From: Sphingomonadaceae bacterium OTU29LAMAA1
GTDB lineage: Bacteria > Pseudomonadota > Alphaproteobacteria > Sphingomonadales > Sphingomonadaceae
Direction: 5' to 3'
Length of the DNA stretch: 64,000 nt
Assembly: GCA_024072375.1 (NCBI GenBank)
Contig: CP099617.1
Location: 3,293,001-3,357,000 of the forward strand
A program made the position numbers and the translations under genes. Each line of letters begins with the position of its first letter. The stretch's first letter is position 1. Positions 55,788 to 63,404 of the stretch are shown one piece after another. Below the pieces are notes generated by a model that worked only from the letters and a program-made list of their open reading frames with translations, was not told where the DNA came from and did no database searches.

Positions 55788-57022
55788 GCGCGGTGTGGCA
55801 TCCGTTCACGCAGCATGGGCTGGGCGAGCCGATCCCCGAAGTCGTGCGGGCGGAGGGGGCGGCGCTCTACACGGCGGACGGGCGGCGGGTGGTCGATGCG
55901 ATTTCGTCATGGTGGGTGACGACGCATGGCCATTGCGAACCGCGGATCATGGCGGCGATTGCCGATCAGGCGGCAAAGATGGACCAGATCATCTTCGCCG
56001 GCTGGACGCACGAACCGGCGGAGGCGGTGGCGGCCGGGTTGCTGCGGCTGATGCCGGAGGCGCTGACGCGGGTGTTCTTTTCCGATTCGGGTTCGACCAG
56101 CGTCGAGGTGGCACTGAAGATGGCGCTCGGCTTCTGGCTTAATCGGGGAGAGCCGCGGCATCGTATTCTGGTGCTGGAGCATGGCTATCACGGCGACACG
56201 ATCGGGACGATGTCGGTCGGTGCCCGGGGCGCGTTCAACCGCGCGTACGAGCCGTTGCTGTTCGATGTCGCGACCATCCCGTTTCCCGCCACCGGCCGCG
56301 AGCAGGCCACTTTGGATGCGCTGGAGGCGGCGTGCCGAGAAGCTCCGGCGGCGCTGATTGTCGAGCCGCTGATCTGCGGGGCGGGTGGCATGCTGGTCTA
56401 TCCGGCATCGGTGCTCGCCGAGATGCGGGCGATCTGTGCGCGGCACGACGTGCTGTTCATCGCGGATGAGGTGATGACGGGATGGGGACGGACCGGAACC
56501 GTGCTGGCGTGCGAGCAGGCCGGCGTCGTGCCGGATATCCTGTGCCTGTCCAAGGGGTTGACCGGGGGCGCGGTGCCATTGGCGGTGACGATGGCGCGCG
56601 AGGCGATCTATCAGGCGCATTTGAGTGCCGACCGGGCGCGGATGTTCTTTCATTCGTCGAGCTACACCGCGAACCCGATCGCCTGCGCGGCGGCGGCGGC
56701 GAATATCGCGATCTGGGAGGAGGAGCCGGTGCTGGAGCGGGTCGCGAACCTGGCGGCGCGGCAGTTGGTGAGGGCCGACGCCTTGTCGGGTGTGCGCAAT
56801 ATCCGGACGCTGGGAACGATCGCGGCGGTCGATCTGGGGGACGAGGGCGCGGACTATCTGTCGGCGATGGGGCCGCGGCTGCTAGCGTTCTTTCGGACGC
56901 GAGACCTGCTGCTGCGACCGCTGGGGAACGTGGTGTACGTGATGCCGCCGTATTGCATCGGCGACGATGATCTGGACGCGGTGTATGCTGCGATCGGCGA
57001 GGCTGCTGCCTGGGTAGGTTGA
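55784..57022 (+). CDS. bioA: Adenosylmethionine-8-amino-7-oxononanoate aminotransferase
   Basis: PLP enzyme that uses SAM as amino donor in biotin synthesis (412 residues). Starts with GTG inside the bioD stop (GTGA). [83 protein letters not shown] Lys in [20 protein letters not shown]. Last gene of bioFDA; bioB and bioC/H are not in the window. Confidence 0.95.
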   Translation: MSAVWHPFTQHGLGEPIPEVVRAEGAALYTADGRRVVDAISSWWVTTHGHCEPRIMAAIADQAAKMDQIIFAGWTHEPAEAVAAGLLRLMPEALTRVFFSDSGSTSVEVALKMALGFWLNRGEPRHRILVLEHGYHGDTIGTMSVGARGAFNRAYEPLLFDVATIPFPATGREQATLDALEAACREAPAALIVEPLICGAGGMLVYPASVLAEMRAICARHDVLFIADEVMTGWGRTGTVLACEQAGVVPDILCLSKGLTGGAVPLAVTMAREAIYQAHLSADRARMFFHSSSYTANPIACAAAAANIAIWEEEPVLERVANLAARQLVRADALSGVRNIRTLGTIAAVDLGDEGADYLSAMGPRLLAFFRTRDLLLRPLGNVVYVMPPYCIGDDDLDAVYAAIGEAAAWVG

Positions 57023-57319
57023 TTAGCGCGAAGGCGCAAAGGCGCGAAGAGAAGACGCCGGTTCGCGCGGAGACGCGCAGAAGAAGGGTCGAGGACCTGC
57101 GTTTGGAGTCGGCTGCGCCCCCACTCCCATCCGTCATCCCGGCGGACGCCGGGACCCACGGATGCGATCGATCTGATGGAGCGCATCACGCCGCCGTAGC
57201 GCCCCCATGGATACAGACCTTCGTCGGGATGACGGGGAGTGGGGTGCCGCCCCTTCTGCTTTTCTCCGTGTCCTCCGTGCGAACACACGTCTTTCTTCGC
57301 GGCTCAGCGGCTTCGCGTG
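57023..57319. repeat. Nested composite repeat, family A copy 5 with a family B element inside
   Basis: Outer arms TTAGCGCGAAGGCGCAAAGG and CTTCGCGGCTCAGCGGCTTC (then GCGTGG) with inner arms GTTCGCGCGGAGACGCGCAG and TCCGTGTCCTCCGTGCGAAC; between them a family B pair at 57131-57236 (CCGTCATCCCGGCGGACGCC with GGGACCC, mirrored in part by CCTTCGTCGGGATGACGGG). Same nested plan as 49537-49829. Gap between convergent bioA and the dehydrogenase, no gene. Confidence 0.78.
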
Positions 57320-57323
57320 GACA

Positions 57324-58265
57324 TCACTCGACGAACGGCTCCACCGTGATCCGCCGCCCCCGCAGGAAGGCGTCGGCCACATGGCGCAAGGGGGCGATGT
57401 CGACGTCGGATTGACCGGCGCGGACGATCTCGGCGAAACGGGCGTAGAGGCCGGCATATTCGCCGTGAAGCGCATCCTCATGCGAGGGTTCGGTGCCGTC
57501 GGGCATCACCAGACGCGCGCCGCCATCGTGGAGGGTCAGCGTGCCCTCCGCAGTGTCGACGACGATATCCCAGCTCTGCGGGCCTTCCTGCCGGAAGTCG
57601 AAGTCCGCCGCGATGGCCACGCCATGGTCGTCGGCGAAGGTGATGCGCGCGGCGATCGGGGCGTCGCAATTGGCAGGGAAATCCAGTTCCGCATCGGCGA
57701 TGAAGAACGGCCGCGGCAGGATGCGGGTGACGATCGACAGCGCGTTGATGCCGGGATCGAACACGCCAAAGCCGCCCGCCTCCAGAATCCACGCCTGTCC
57801 CGGATGCCAGACGCGGATGTCCTCGCGCCATGTCACCGTGACCTTGCGGATGTCGGCATGGGCGAGGAAGGCGCGCGCCGGCTCGACGCCAGGGGCGTAG
57901 CGCGAATGCCAGCTCGCGAAGAGGCTGATGTTGGCGGCGTCCGCGGCGGTTTGCAGGTGCGCGACCTCGGCCAGCGTCGCGCCGGGGGGCTTTTCGAGGA
58001 AAACGTGCCAGCCCTGTGCGATCGCCTGTGCGGCTATGGTGCGGCGAACCTGCGGCGGGGTGCAGAGTGACACAGCATCGATCGCGATCCCGCTGGCGAT
58101 CAGATCGGCGAGTTCCCGGAAGTGCGGGACACCGTCTACGCCTTCGCCGTTACGGCTGACCGTCGCGGCGAGCGTGATGTCGCCGTTGCCGGTGATCGCG
58201 GGGACGTGCTGGTCGTGGGCGATCTTGCCCATCCCGACCAGCGCGAGTCGGATCGGCTCGCTCAC
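57324..58265 (-). CDS. Gfo/Idh/MocA family oxidoreductase, probable D-galactose 1-dehydrogenase
   Basis: A 313-residue NAD(P)-dependent dehydrogenase. Rossmann motif RLALVGMGKIAHDQHVPAIT at the N-terminus; EKPPGATLAEV (EKP motif) and WREDIRVWHPGQAWILEAGG, HGEYAGLYARFAEIVRAG later. Similar enzymes oxidise D-galactose, L-arabinose or D-fucose to lactones. Its place at the end of the transporter-kinase-aldolase operon makes D-galactose (or L-arabinose) the likely substrate. GTG start overlaps the AraD1 stop by four bases. Confidence 0.82.
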   Translation of the reverse strand: MSEPIRLALVGMGKIAHDQHVPAITGNGDITLAATVSRNGEGVDGVPHFRELADLIASGIAIDAVSLCTPPQVRRTIAAQAIAQGWHVFLEKPPGATLAEVAHLQTAADAANISLFASWHSRYAPGVEPARAFLAHADIRKVTVTWREDIRVWHPGQAWILEAGGFGVFDPGINALSIVTRILPRPFFIADAELDFPANCDAPIAARITFADDHGVAIAADFDFRQEGPQSWDIVVDTAEGTLTLHDGGARLVMPDGTEPSHEDALHGEYAGLYARFAEIVRAGQSDVDIAPLRHVADAFLRGRRITVEPFVE

Positions 58266-59266
58266 AGCGGCGTCACCGTGACCGGCGCGGCGGGTGCGGT
58301 GGCGAGCGGATTGCGCAGCGGCAGCGTGAAGGGCGCGGCCTCGATCGCGAAGACGTCGCCGTCCTGCGTCTGAATATTGTCGGCGCAGGACAGGGTCGCG
58401 GTGCCGAAGAAGTGAACGTGCACGTCCCCCGGGCGACGGAAGGACGCATATTTGAAATGATGATGTTCGAGGTTGGAGAGGCTGTGCGACATATTCGCCT
58501 CTCCGGTGAGGAACGGCTTTTCCCAAAGGGTCTCGCCGTTCCGCTCGATCCGGCTGGTGCCACGGATGTCGGCGGGCGGTTCGCCGAGCAGCAGTTCCGC
58601 ACCGAGCGCCGCCTGCCGCAGCTTCGAATGCGCGAGCCACAGGTAATTATGGCGTTCCGTCACATGGTCGCTGAACTCGTTCGCGAGTGCGATGCCGAGG
58701 CGGAAGGGGGTGCCGTCGTCGCCGATCAGATAGATGCCGGCGAGTTCGGGTTCCTCGCCGCCGTCCTGCGCGAAGGACGGCGAGGTCAGCGGCGCTCCGG
58801 GCGCGATCAGCGACTGGCCGTCGCCCTTGTAGAACCACTCGGGCTGCGCACCCGTCTGACCCTCCGTCGGTCGGCCGCCCTCCATGCCTTCGAGAAAAAG
58901 TCGCATCGAGTCGGTCTGTTTGCCCTCGGCAGCGGCCTTGTGCATCGCATCACGGCCCGATGCGGAGCCGAGGTGGGTCAGCCCGGTGCCCGCGAGCATC
59001 AGGCGCGAGCTGTCGTCGTGATCGATCGCGGGCAGCAGTTCGCCGGCGGCGAGCGCGGCGGGAAGGTCCACCGTCTCGTCCGAGCGACGGGCGCGGGCAG
59101 CGTCGAGCAGCGAACTGCCTTCGGTAATGGCGGCAGCCGCGAGTTCGCGGGTGGTGGTGACGCCTGTGAGGACATGCGCGGCATGCTCGGCGAGGATTAC
59201 CCGGCGCGTGCCGTCGGGCAGGCGCTGCTGAAGGAGGCGGGCCGAAATCGAAGAAGGAGGTGTCAT
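58262..59266 (-). CDS. AraD1/GguC family protein (fumarylacetoacetate-hydrolase fold)
   Basis: A 334-residue protein of the FAH superfamily. RLLQQRLPDGTRRVILAEHA at the start, then SSLLDAARARRSDETVDLPA, PEWFYKGDGQSLIAPGAPLT, GGEEPELAGIYLIGDDGTPF, LGIALANEFSDHVTERHNYL and VHVHFFGTATLSCADNIQTQ. Members are placed with arabinonate/galactonate catabolism in several bacteria, either as lyase or dehydratase of 3-deoxy-2-keto acids; the activity is not settled. It overlaps dgoA and the dehydrogenase by four bases each, so it is a regular member of this operon. No lactonase gene is evident in the window. Confidence 0.78.
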   Translation of the reverse strand: MTPPSSISARLLQQRLPDGTRRVILAEHAAHVLTGVTTTRELAAAAITEGSSLLDAARARRSDETVDLPAALAAGELLPAIDHDDSSRLMLAGTGLTHLGSASGRDAMHKAAAEGKQTDSMRLFLEGMEGGRPTEGQTGAQPEWFYKGDGQSLIAPGAPLTSPSFAQDGGEEPELAGIYLIGDDGTPFRLGIALANEFSDHVTERHNYLWLAHSKLRQAALGAELLLGEPPADIRGTSRIERNGETLWEKPFLTGEANMSHSLSNLEHHHFKYASFRRPGDVHVHFFGTATLSCADNIQTQDGDVFAIEAAPFTLPLRNPLATAPAAPVTVTPL

Positions 59267-59901
59267 GCGAGGGCCTTCACTGCGGAAACGAACGTCGCGG
59301 CATCGCGCGCGACGTCGGCGGCGGACTTGCCGGCGCGATAGAGATTGGAGCCGAGGCCGAAGCCATCCGCTCCGGCGGCGTGCCATGCGGCCATGGTGTC
59401 GGGGGTGATGCCCCCGACGGCGAGCACTTTCGTGTCCTTGGGGAGGACGGCGCGTTGCGCCTTGAGGTAGGTGGGAGCGGCACCTTCGGCCGGAAACAGC
59501 TTGAGGCCATGCGCGCCGGCGGCGAGTGCGGCGAAGCCTTCGCTGGGGGTGTAATATCCGGGCAGCGAGATCATGCCGCGCGCGACCGAGGCGCGGATGA
59601 CGGCGGGATCGGTGTTGGGCGAGACGATGAGTTCGCCGCCCGCGTCGGCGACGGCGGCGACATCGTCTGTGGTGAGTACGGTGCCCGCACCGACGATCGC
59701 CCGGCCAGCGTAGCGCTTCGCCATTGCGGCGATGCTGGTCAGCGGGTCGGGCGAGTTCAGCGGCACTTCGAGCAGCGTGAAGCCGGCATCGACCAGCGCG
59801 TCGCCGATCGCCTCAGCCTCGGCGGGGGTGAGGCCGCGGAGGACCGCGACGAGCGGGCAGGCGGCGAACGCCTCGGCGAAGCGGGTTGCGGGGTCGGTCA
59901 T
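59263..59901 (-). CDS. dgoA: 2-dehydro-3-deoxy-6-phosphogalactonate aldolase
   Basis: Cleaves 6-phospho-2-keto-3-deoxygalactonate to pyruvate and glyceraldehyde-3-phosphate (212 residues, KDPG-aldolase fold). LVAVLRGLTPAEAEAIGDAL, IVGAGTVLTTDDVAAVADAG, IVSPNTDPAVIRASVARGMI, the Schiff-base region HGLKLFPAEGAAPTYLKAQR and AVGGITPDTMAAWHAAGADG. The LFPAE version is seen in dgoA rather than eda. It is co-translated with the AraD1 gene downstream. Confidence 0.92.
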   Translation of the reverse strand: MTDPATRFAEAFAACPLVAVLRGLTPAEAEAIGDALVDAGFTLLEVPLNSPDPLTSIAAMAKRYAGRAIVGAGTVLTTDDVAAVADAGGELIVSPNTDPAVIRASVARGMISLPGYYTPSEGFAALAAGAHGLKLFPAEGAAPTYLKAQRAVLPKDTKVLAVGGITPDTMAAWHAAGADGFGLGSNLYRAGKSAADVARDAATFVSAVKALA

Positions 59902-59962
59902 TGTAAAGGCTCCCGGGGTGTTGCGGCATGCTGGCCTTGGCGGTGGTGACGTCGCGAGAGGA

Positions 59963-60841
59963 TCATGCGGCCAGATGCGCGCGCAGGTGGTGGATGCCGG
60001 CGATGAAGGCCATCGTCGCGTCGACCGGCTCTACCCGGCCGCCGAGCGTTTCGATCGCGGCGGTGTAGAGAGCGGCGAGCGTGCCGTCGGCGAGCAGGTG
60101 GACCGTCTCGCCCGCCATATCGCGTGCGCCGACGTCGGAACCGATCAGCACGCCGCTGGCATAGGCCGCAGCGTCTTTGGGTGCGCGGCGGGCGAGGAGG
60201 ACGGCGGCACGGACCTCGAACAGCGCCGCGCCGAGGTCGCAGGCACCGGCGCCGCGCGCGATGCCTTCGCGAAACGCAGTCCCATCCGCGACCGGGCCGT
60301 CGAGCATGCCGGCGAGGATGCCGTGCGCCTTGAGCAGCGCGAAGAGTTCGCCGGTCATCACCGTCGTCACATCCACGATCCGCGCGTCCTGTGTGGCGAT
60401 CCATTTGTTGTGCGTGCCGGGCTGGCAGAACAGCGCATCGGCAGGGGCAAGGCCGGCGGCGACCGCGCCCAGAACCTGCACCTCTTCACCGCGCATCACG
60501 TCGGCACGGGCACCATGGACCCAAGACACGCCGGGGACGATAATGGCTCTGGCATCGTCGATCCGCAGCGCGGTCCGGCCGAGTGCAGCAAGATCGGCGG
60601 GAGCGGGCACATAGGGCGCTTCCCGCCAGCCGCGGGTCGAACCGATCATGCCCGCCGCGATGACCGGCAGATCGCCGAGCCGTTCGCGCAGCGTGGCGAG
60701 CGCGGGGACATAATCGTCCGCCGCCATCGCCAGCACGCCGGCCCCGTCGCGCATGCCGTCCGACACGCTGCCGTCCGCCTCGACCCGGTAGGCGCGGCGA
60801 TTGGTCGTACCCCAATCGACCGCGATAATCGCATTCGCCAT
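59963..60841 (-). CDS. dgoK: 2-dehydro-3-deoxygalactonokinase
   Basis: Phosphorylates 2-keto-3-deoxygalactonate at C6 (292 residues, ASKHA fold). AIIAVDWGTTNRRAYRVEAD is the phosphate-1 motif; VIAAGMIGSTRGWREAPYV, QPGTHNKWIATQDARIVDVT and MTGELFALLKAHGILAGM are family blocks. It starts 5 bp after the sugar-transporter gene and is followed by 61 bp before dgoA. Confidence 0.93.
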   Translation of the reverse strand: MANAIIAVDWGTTNRRAYRVEADGSVSDGMRDGAGVLAMAADDYVPALATLRERLGDLPVIAAGMIGSTRGWREAPYVPAPADLAALGRTALRIDDARAIIVPGVSWVHGARADVMRGEEVQVLGAVAAGLAPADALFCQPGTHNKWIATQDARIVDVTTVMTGELFALLKAHGILAGMLDGPVADGTAFREGIARGAGACDLGAALFEVRAAVLLARRAPKDAAAYASGVLIGSDVGARDMAGETVHLLADGTLAALYTAAIETLGGRVEPVDATMAFIAGIHHLRAHLAA

Positions 60842-60846
60842 CCCGC

Positions 60847-62151
60847 TTACTCGGCTTGGGGCGTGCCGAGGTCGGCGGTCGGCTTCGAACCCCAGAGCGC
60901 ATAAGCGAGGACGACGACCTCGCACGCCATGGTCAGGAAGAACGAGTTCTGGAGGCCGTAGCGATCGGCGAGCCAGCCCTGGACAACGACGAGCGCACCG
61001 CCGGCGATCGCCATGATCATCAGGCCCGACCCCTCTTCGGTCAGCGGGCCGAGGCCGCGGATCGCGAGCGTGAAGATCGTCGGGAACATGATCGAATGGA
61101 ACAACCCGACCGCGATCAGCGACCACATGGCCATCGGCCCGGTGGTGAACGTCGCAACGGCGACGACGACGAGCGCGCCGAAGGCGAAGACGCTAAGCAC
61201 GCGTTCCGGTGCGATCTTTTGCATGATGAGGCTGCCGGCGAAGCGGCCGACCATCATCCCGCCCCACAGCAGCGCGAGATAGCGCGACGCCTGTTCGTGC
61301 GTGATCGCGGCGATCTCGGGCTGCGAGACGAAATTCACGAACAGGTTGGCGACGCCGATCTCGGCGAGCAGGTAGGCGATCATCGTCGGGATGCCGAGCG
61401 TCAGGTTGCGATGCTTCCACAGCGAATGCTGGTGACGGTCCGCCTTGGCCGCGCGCTGCGTCGCCGCGCCCAGCGATGGGAGCGGGAAGCGCGCGATGAC
61501 GACCGCGAGGACGACCAGCACGATCGCGACGAGGACGTAGGGCAGGATCACCGACTGCGCGTCCGCATAACGCTGTGCCTGCGTCAGCGTCGCGCCGGCT
61601 TCGGCGGTCCCGCTCTGGCTGCGGCCGAGAATCAGATAGCCGGCGAACAGCGGCGCGAGCGTGGTGCCGAGCGAGTTGAAGGCCTGCACCAGGTTCAGCC
61701 GCGACGATCCCGTTTCGGGCGGGCCGATGACGGTGACATAGGGGTTGGCCGCGACCTGCAGCAGCGTGATGCCGCTCGCGATGATGAACAGCATGACGAG
61801 CGTCACGCCATAGGACGGCAGGCTGGCGGCGAGCGTCATGCCGAGCGCCCCGGCAGCCATGATCAGCAGGCCGATCACGATCGCGCGCTGGTATCCGACG
61901 CGCTCGATGAGTTTGGCGGACGGAATGGACGCGAAGAAATAGGCGATGAACCAGACCGATTCGATCAGCGTCGTCTGGGTGTAGTCGAGTTCGAACACCG
62001 ATCGCAGGTGCGGCAGCAGCACGCCGTTGATGACGGTGATGAAACCCCACATGAAAAACAGGCTGGCGAGCAGGCTGAGCGCCTTGCCGTAGGAGGCGCT
62101 GCCCCCTGCCCCCACCGCATGATGCGTGGTCGTGCCGATCGGTCCTGCCAT
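60847..62151 (-). CDS. Sugar MFS transporter, GluP/FucP type
   Basis: A 434-residue proton-coupled sugar carrier. SLLASLFFMWGFITVINGVL is the family opening, then YFFASIPSAKLIERVGYQRA, QVAANPYVTVIGPPETGSSR, LNLVQAFNSLGTTLAPLFAG and GGMMVGRFAGSLIMQKIAPE. Relatives move galactose, glucose or fucose; galactose is suggested by its operon. First gene of the operon, expressed from the promoter at 62213-62240. GAGGATGAGAG ahead of ATG 62151. Confidence 0.9.
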   Translation of the reverse strand: MAGPIGTTTHHAVGAGGSASYGKALSLLASLFFMWGFITVINGVLLPHLRSVFELDYTQTTLIESVWFIAYFFASIPSAKLIERVGYQRAIVIGLLIMAAGALGMTLAASLPSYGVTLVMLFIIASGITLLQVAANPYVTVIGPPETGSSRLNLVQAFNSLGTTLAPLFAGYLILGRSQSGTAEAGATLTQAQRYADAQSVILPYVLVAIVLVVLAVVIARFPLPSLGAATQRAAKADRHQHSLWKHRNLTLGIPTMIAYLLAEIGVANLFVNFVSQPEIAAITHEQASRYLALLWGGMMVGRFAGSLIMQKIAPERVLSVFAFGALVVVAVATFTTGPMAMWSLIAVGLFHSIMFPTIFTLAIRGLGPLTEEGSGLMIMAIAGGALVVVQGWLADRYGLQNSFFLTMACEVVVLAYALWGSKPTADLGTPQAE

Positions 62152-62190
62152 TCTCTCATCCTCTTCCGCTGCCGACGTCGTTCCGCCGCC

Positions 62191-62220
62191 TTGCGCCCCG
62201 GTTATTTGTCTGACTATAAA
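62191..62220 (+). promoter_or_regulatory. Sigma-70-like promoter toward galM/dehydratase
   Basis: TTGCGC (62191-62196), 18-bp spacer and TATAAA (62215-62220), leading into a leader of about 43 bases before the GTG of the mutarotase. Its -10 lies on the same bases as the -10 of the divergent promoter. Confidence 0.5.
62206..62216. promoter_or_regulatory. FadR/GntR-type operator in the divergent galactose promoter
   Basis: TTGTCTGACTA fits the FadR-subfamily consensus TNGTNNNACNA exactly. It covers the -10 box of the leftward promoter and abuts that of the rightward one, where binding would block both. The dgo operon of E. coli is controlled by a FadR-type GntR regulator (DgoR), which supports the reading. 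The regulator gene is not in the window. Confidence 0.55.
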
Positions 62221-62240
62221 GGCAGCATACGCCGGGTCAA
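62213..62240 (-). promoter_or_regulatory. Sigma-70-like promoter of the transporter operon
   Basis: On the minus strand TTGACC (plus 62235-62240), 16 bp, TATAGT (plus 62213-62218), about 55 bases ahead of the transporter ATG. Both boxes are close to consensus. Confidence 0.6.
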
Positions 62241-62269
62241 TGCCGGCGATGAGTGTCGGGAGAGATGCG

Positions 62270-63403
62270 GTGAAGGTTCGAAAGGCTTTGGGGATGGCAG
62301 GCGCCGGATTGATGACGTTGGCTGCCGCGCAGGCCGATGCGGCCACCGCGAAGCGCGAGGCTGCAGGGGCGCTGCCCGACGGTACCGCCGTGGAGGCGAT
62401 CACGCTGATCGCGAAGGGTGGTGTCGAGGCGCGCATCCTGACCTATGGCGCGACGTTGCAGGCACTGCGTGGCCCGGATCGCAACGGCAAGGTCGCCGAC
62501 GTGGTGCTCGGCTATGACGATGCCAGGGATTATGCCTCACATCCCAATTACTTCGGCGTCACCGTCGGTCGTTACGCCAATCGCATCGGCGGGGGCCGGT
62601 TCACGCTCGACGGCAAGACGTATCAGCTGCCGCTGAACGACAAGGTCAATTCGCTGCATGGCGGCACCAAAGGGTTCGACAAGCAGCCGTGGCGGGTCGT
62701 GTCGGTGAAGGACGGCAGCGTCACGCTGGCGCTGACCAGCGCGGACGGCGATCAGGGCTATCCCGGCAAGCTCGACGTGACGGTCACCTATGCGATGAGC
62801 GACGACGGTGCGCTGACCATCACCTTCGGTGCCAGCACCGACAAGCCGACCGTGGTAAACATGACCAACCACGCGATCTTCAATCTCGCCGGCGAAGGAT
62901 CGCCGAGGGACGCGATGGGGCATCGGCTGACGATTCCCGCCAGGGCGATCACGCCGGTCGACGCCAATCTGATCCCGACCGGCGAGCTGCGCCCCGTCGC
63001 GGACACGGTGTTCGATTTCCAGAGCGGGCGTGTGGTCGGCGACGGCCTGCGCGACGGTCGCGATCCCCAGATCGTGATGGGCCACGGCTACGATCACAAT
63101 TTCGCGCTCGACAAGGGACTGTCCACGGCGCCGGGCCTTGCCGCGCGACTGGAGGACCCTGTATCAGGCCGTGTGCTGGAGGTGTCGACGACCGAGCCGG
63201 GCGTGCAATTGTATACCGGCAATTTCCTCGACGGGACGTTCATCGGCAAATCGAAACACGTCTACAGGATGGGCGACGGCATTGCGCTGGAGCCGCAGAA
63301 ATTCCCGGACTCTCCCAACAAGCCCGCCTTTGCGTCCGCCCGGGTCGATCCCGGCAAGCCGTATAGGCACGTGATGATCTACAAGCTATCGGTGGCCAAA
63401 TAA
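62270..63403 (+). CDS. galM: Aldose 1-epimerase (galactose mutarotase), exported
   Basis: Interconverts alpha and beta anomers of hexoses. GTG 62270 follows GGGAGAG at six bases and gives a clear signal peptide ([20 protein letters not shown] then QADA), so the enzyme would be periplasmic, unlike E. coli GalM. Catalytic region: [22 protein letters not shown] [57 protein letters not shown] and later [14 protein letters not shown]. 377 residues. The next gene starts one base after its stop codon. Confidence 0.9.
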   Translation: MKVRKALGMAGAGLMTLAAAQADAATAKREAAGALPDGTAVEAITLIAKGGVEARILTYGATLQALRGPDRNGKVADVVLGYDDARDYASHPNYFGVTVGRYANRIGGGRFTLDGKTYQLPLNDKVNSLHGGTKGFDKQPWRVVSVKDGSVTLALTSADGDQGYPGKLDVTVTYAMSDDGALTITFGASTDKPTVVNMTNHAIFNLAGEGSPRDAMGHRLTIPARAITPVDANLIPTGELRPVADTVFDFQSGRVVGDGLRDGRDPQIVMGHGYDHNFALDKGLSTAPGLAARLEDPVSGRVLEVSTTEPGVQLYTGNFLDGTFIGKSKHVYRMGDGIALEPQKFPDSPNKPAFASARVDPGKPYRHVMIYKLSVAK

Positions 63404-63404
63404 C

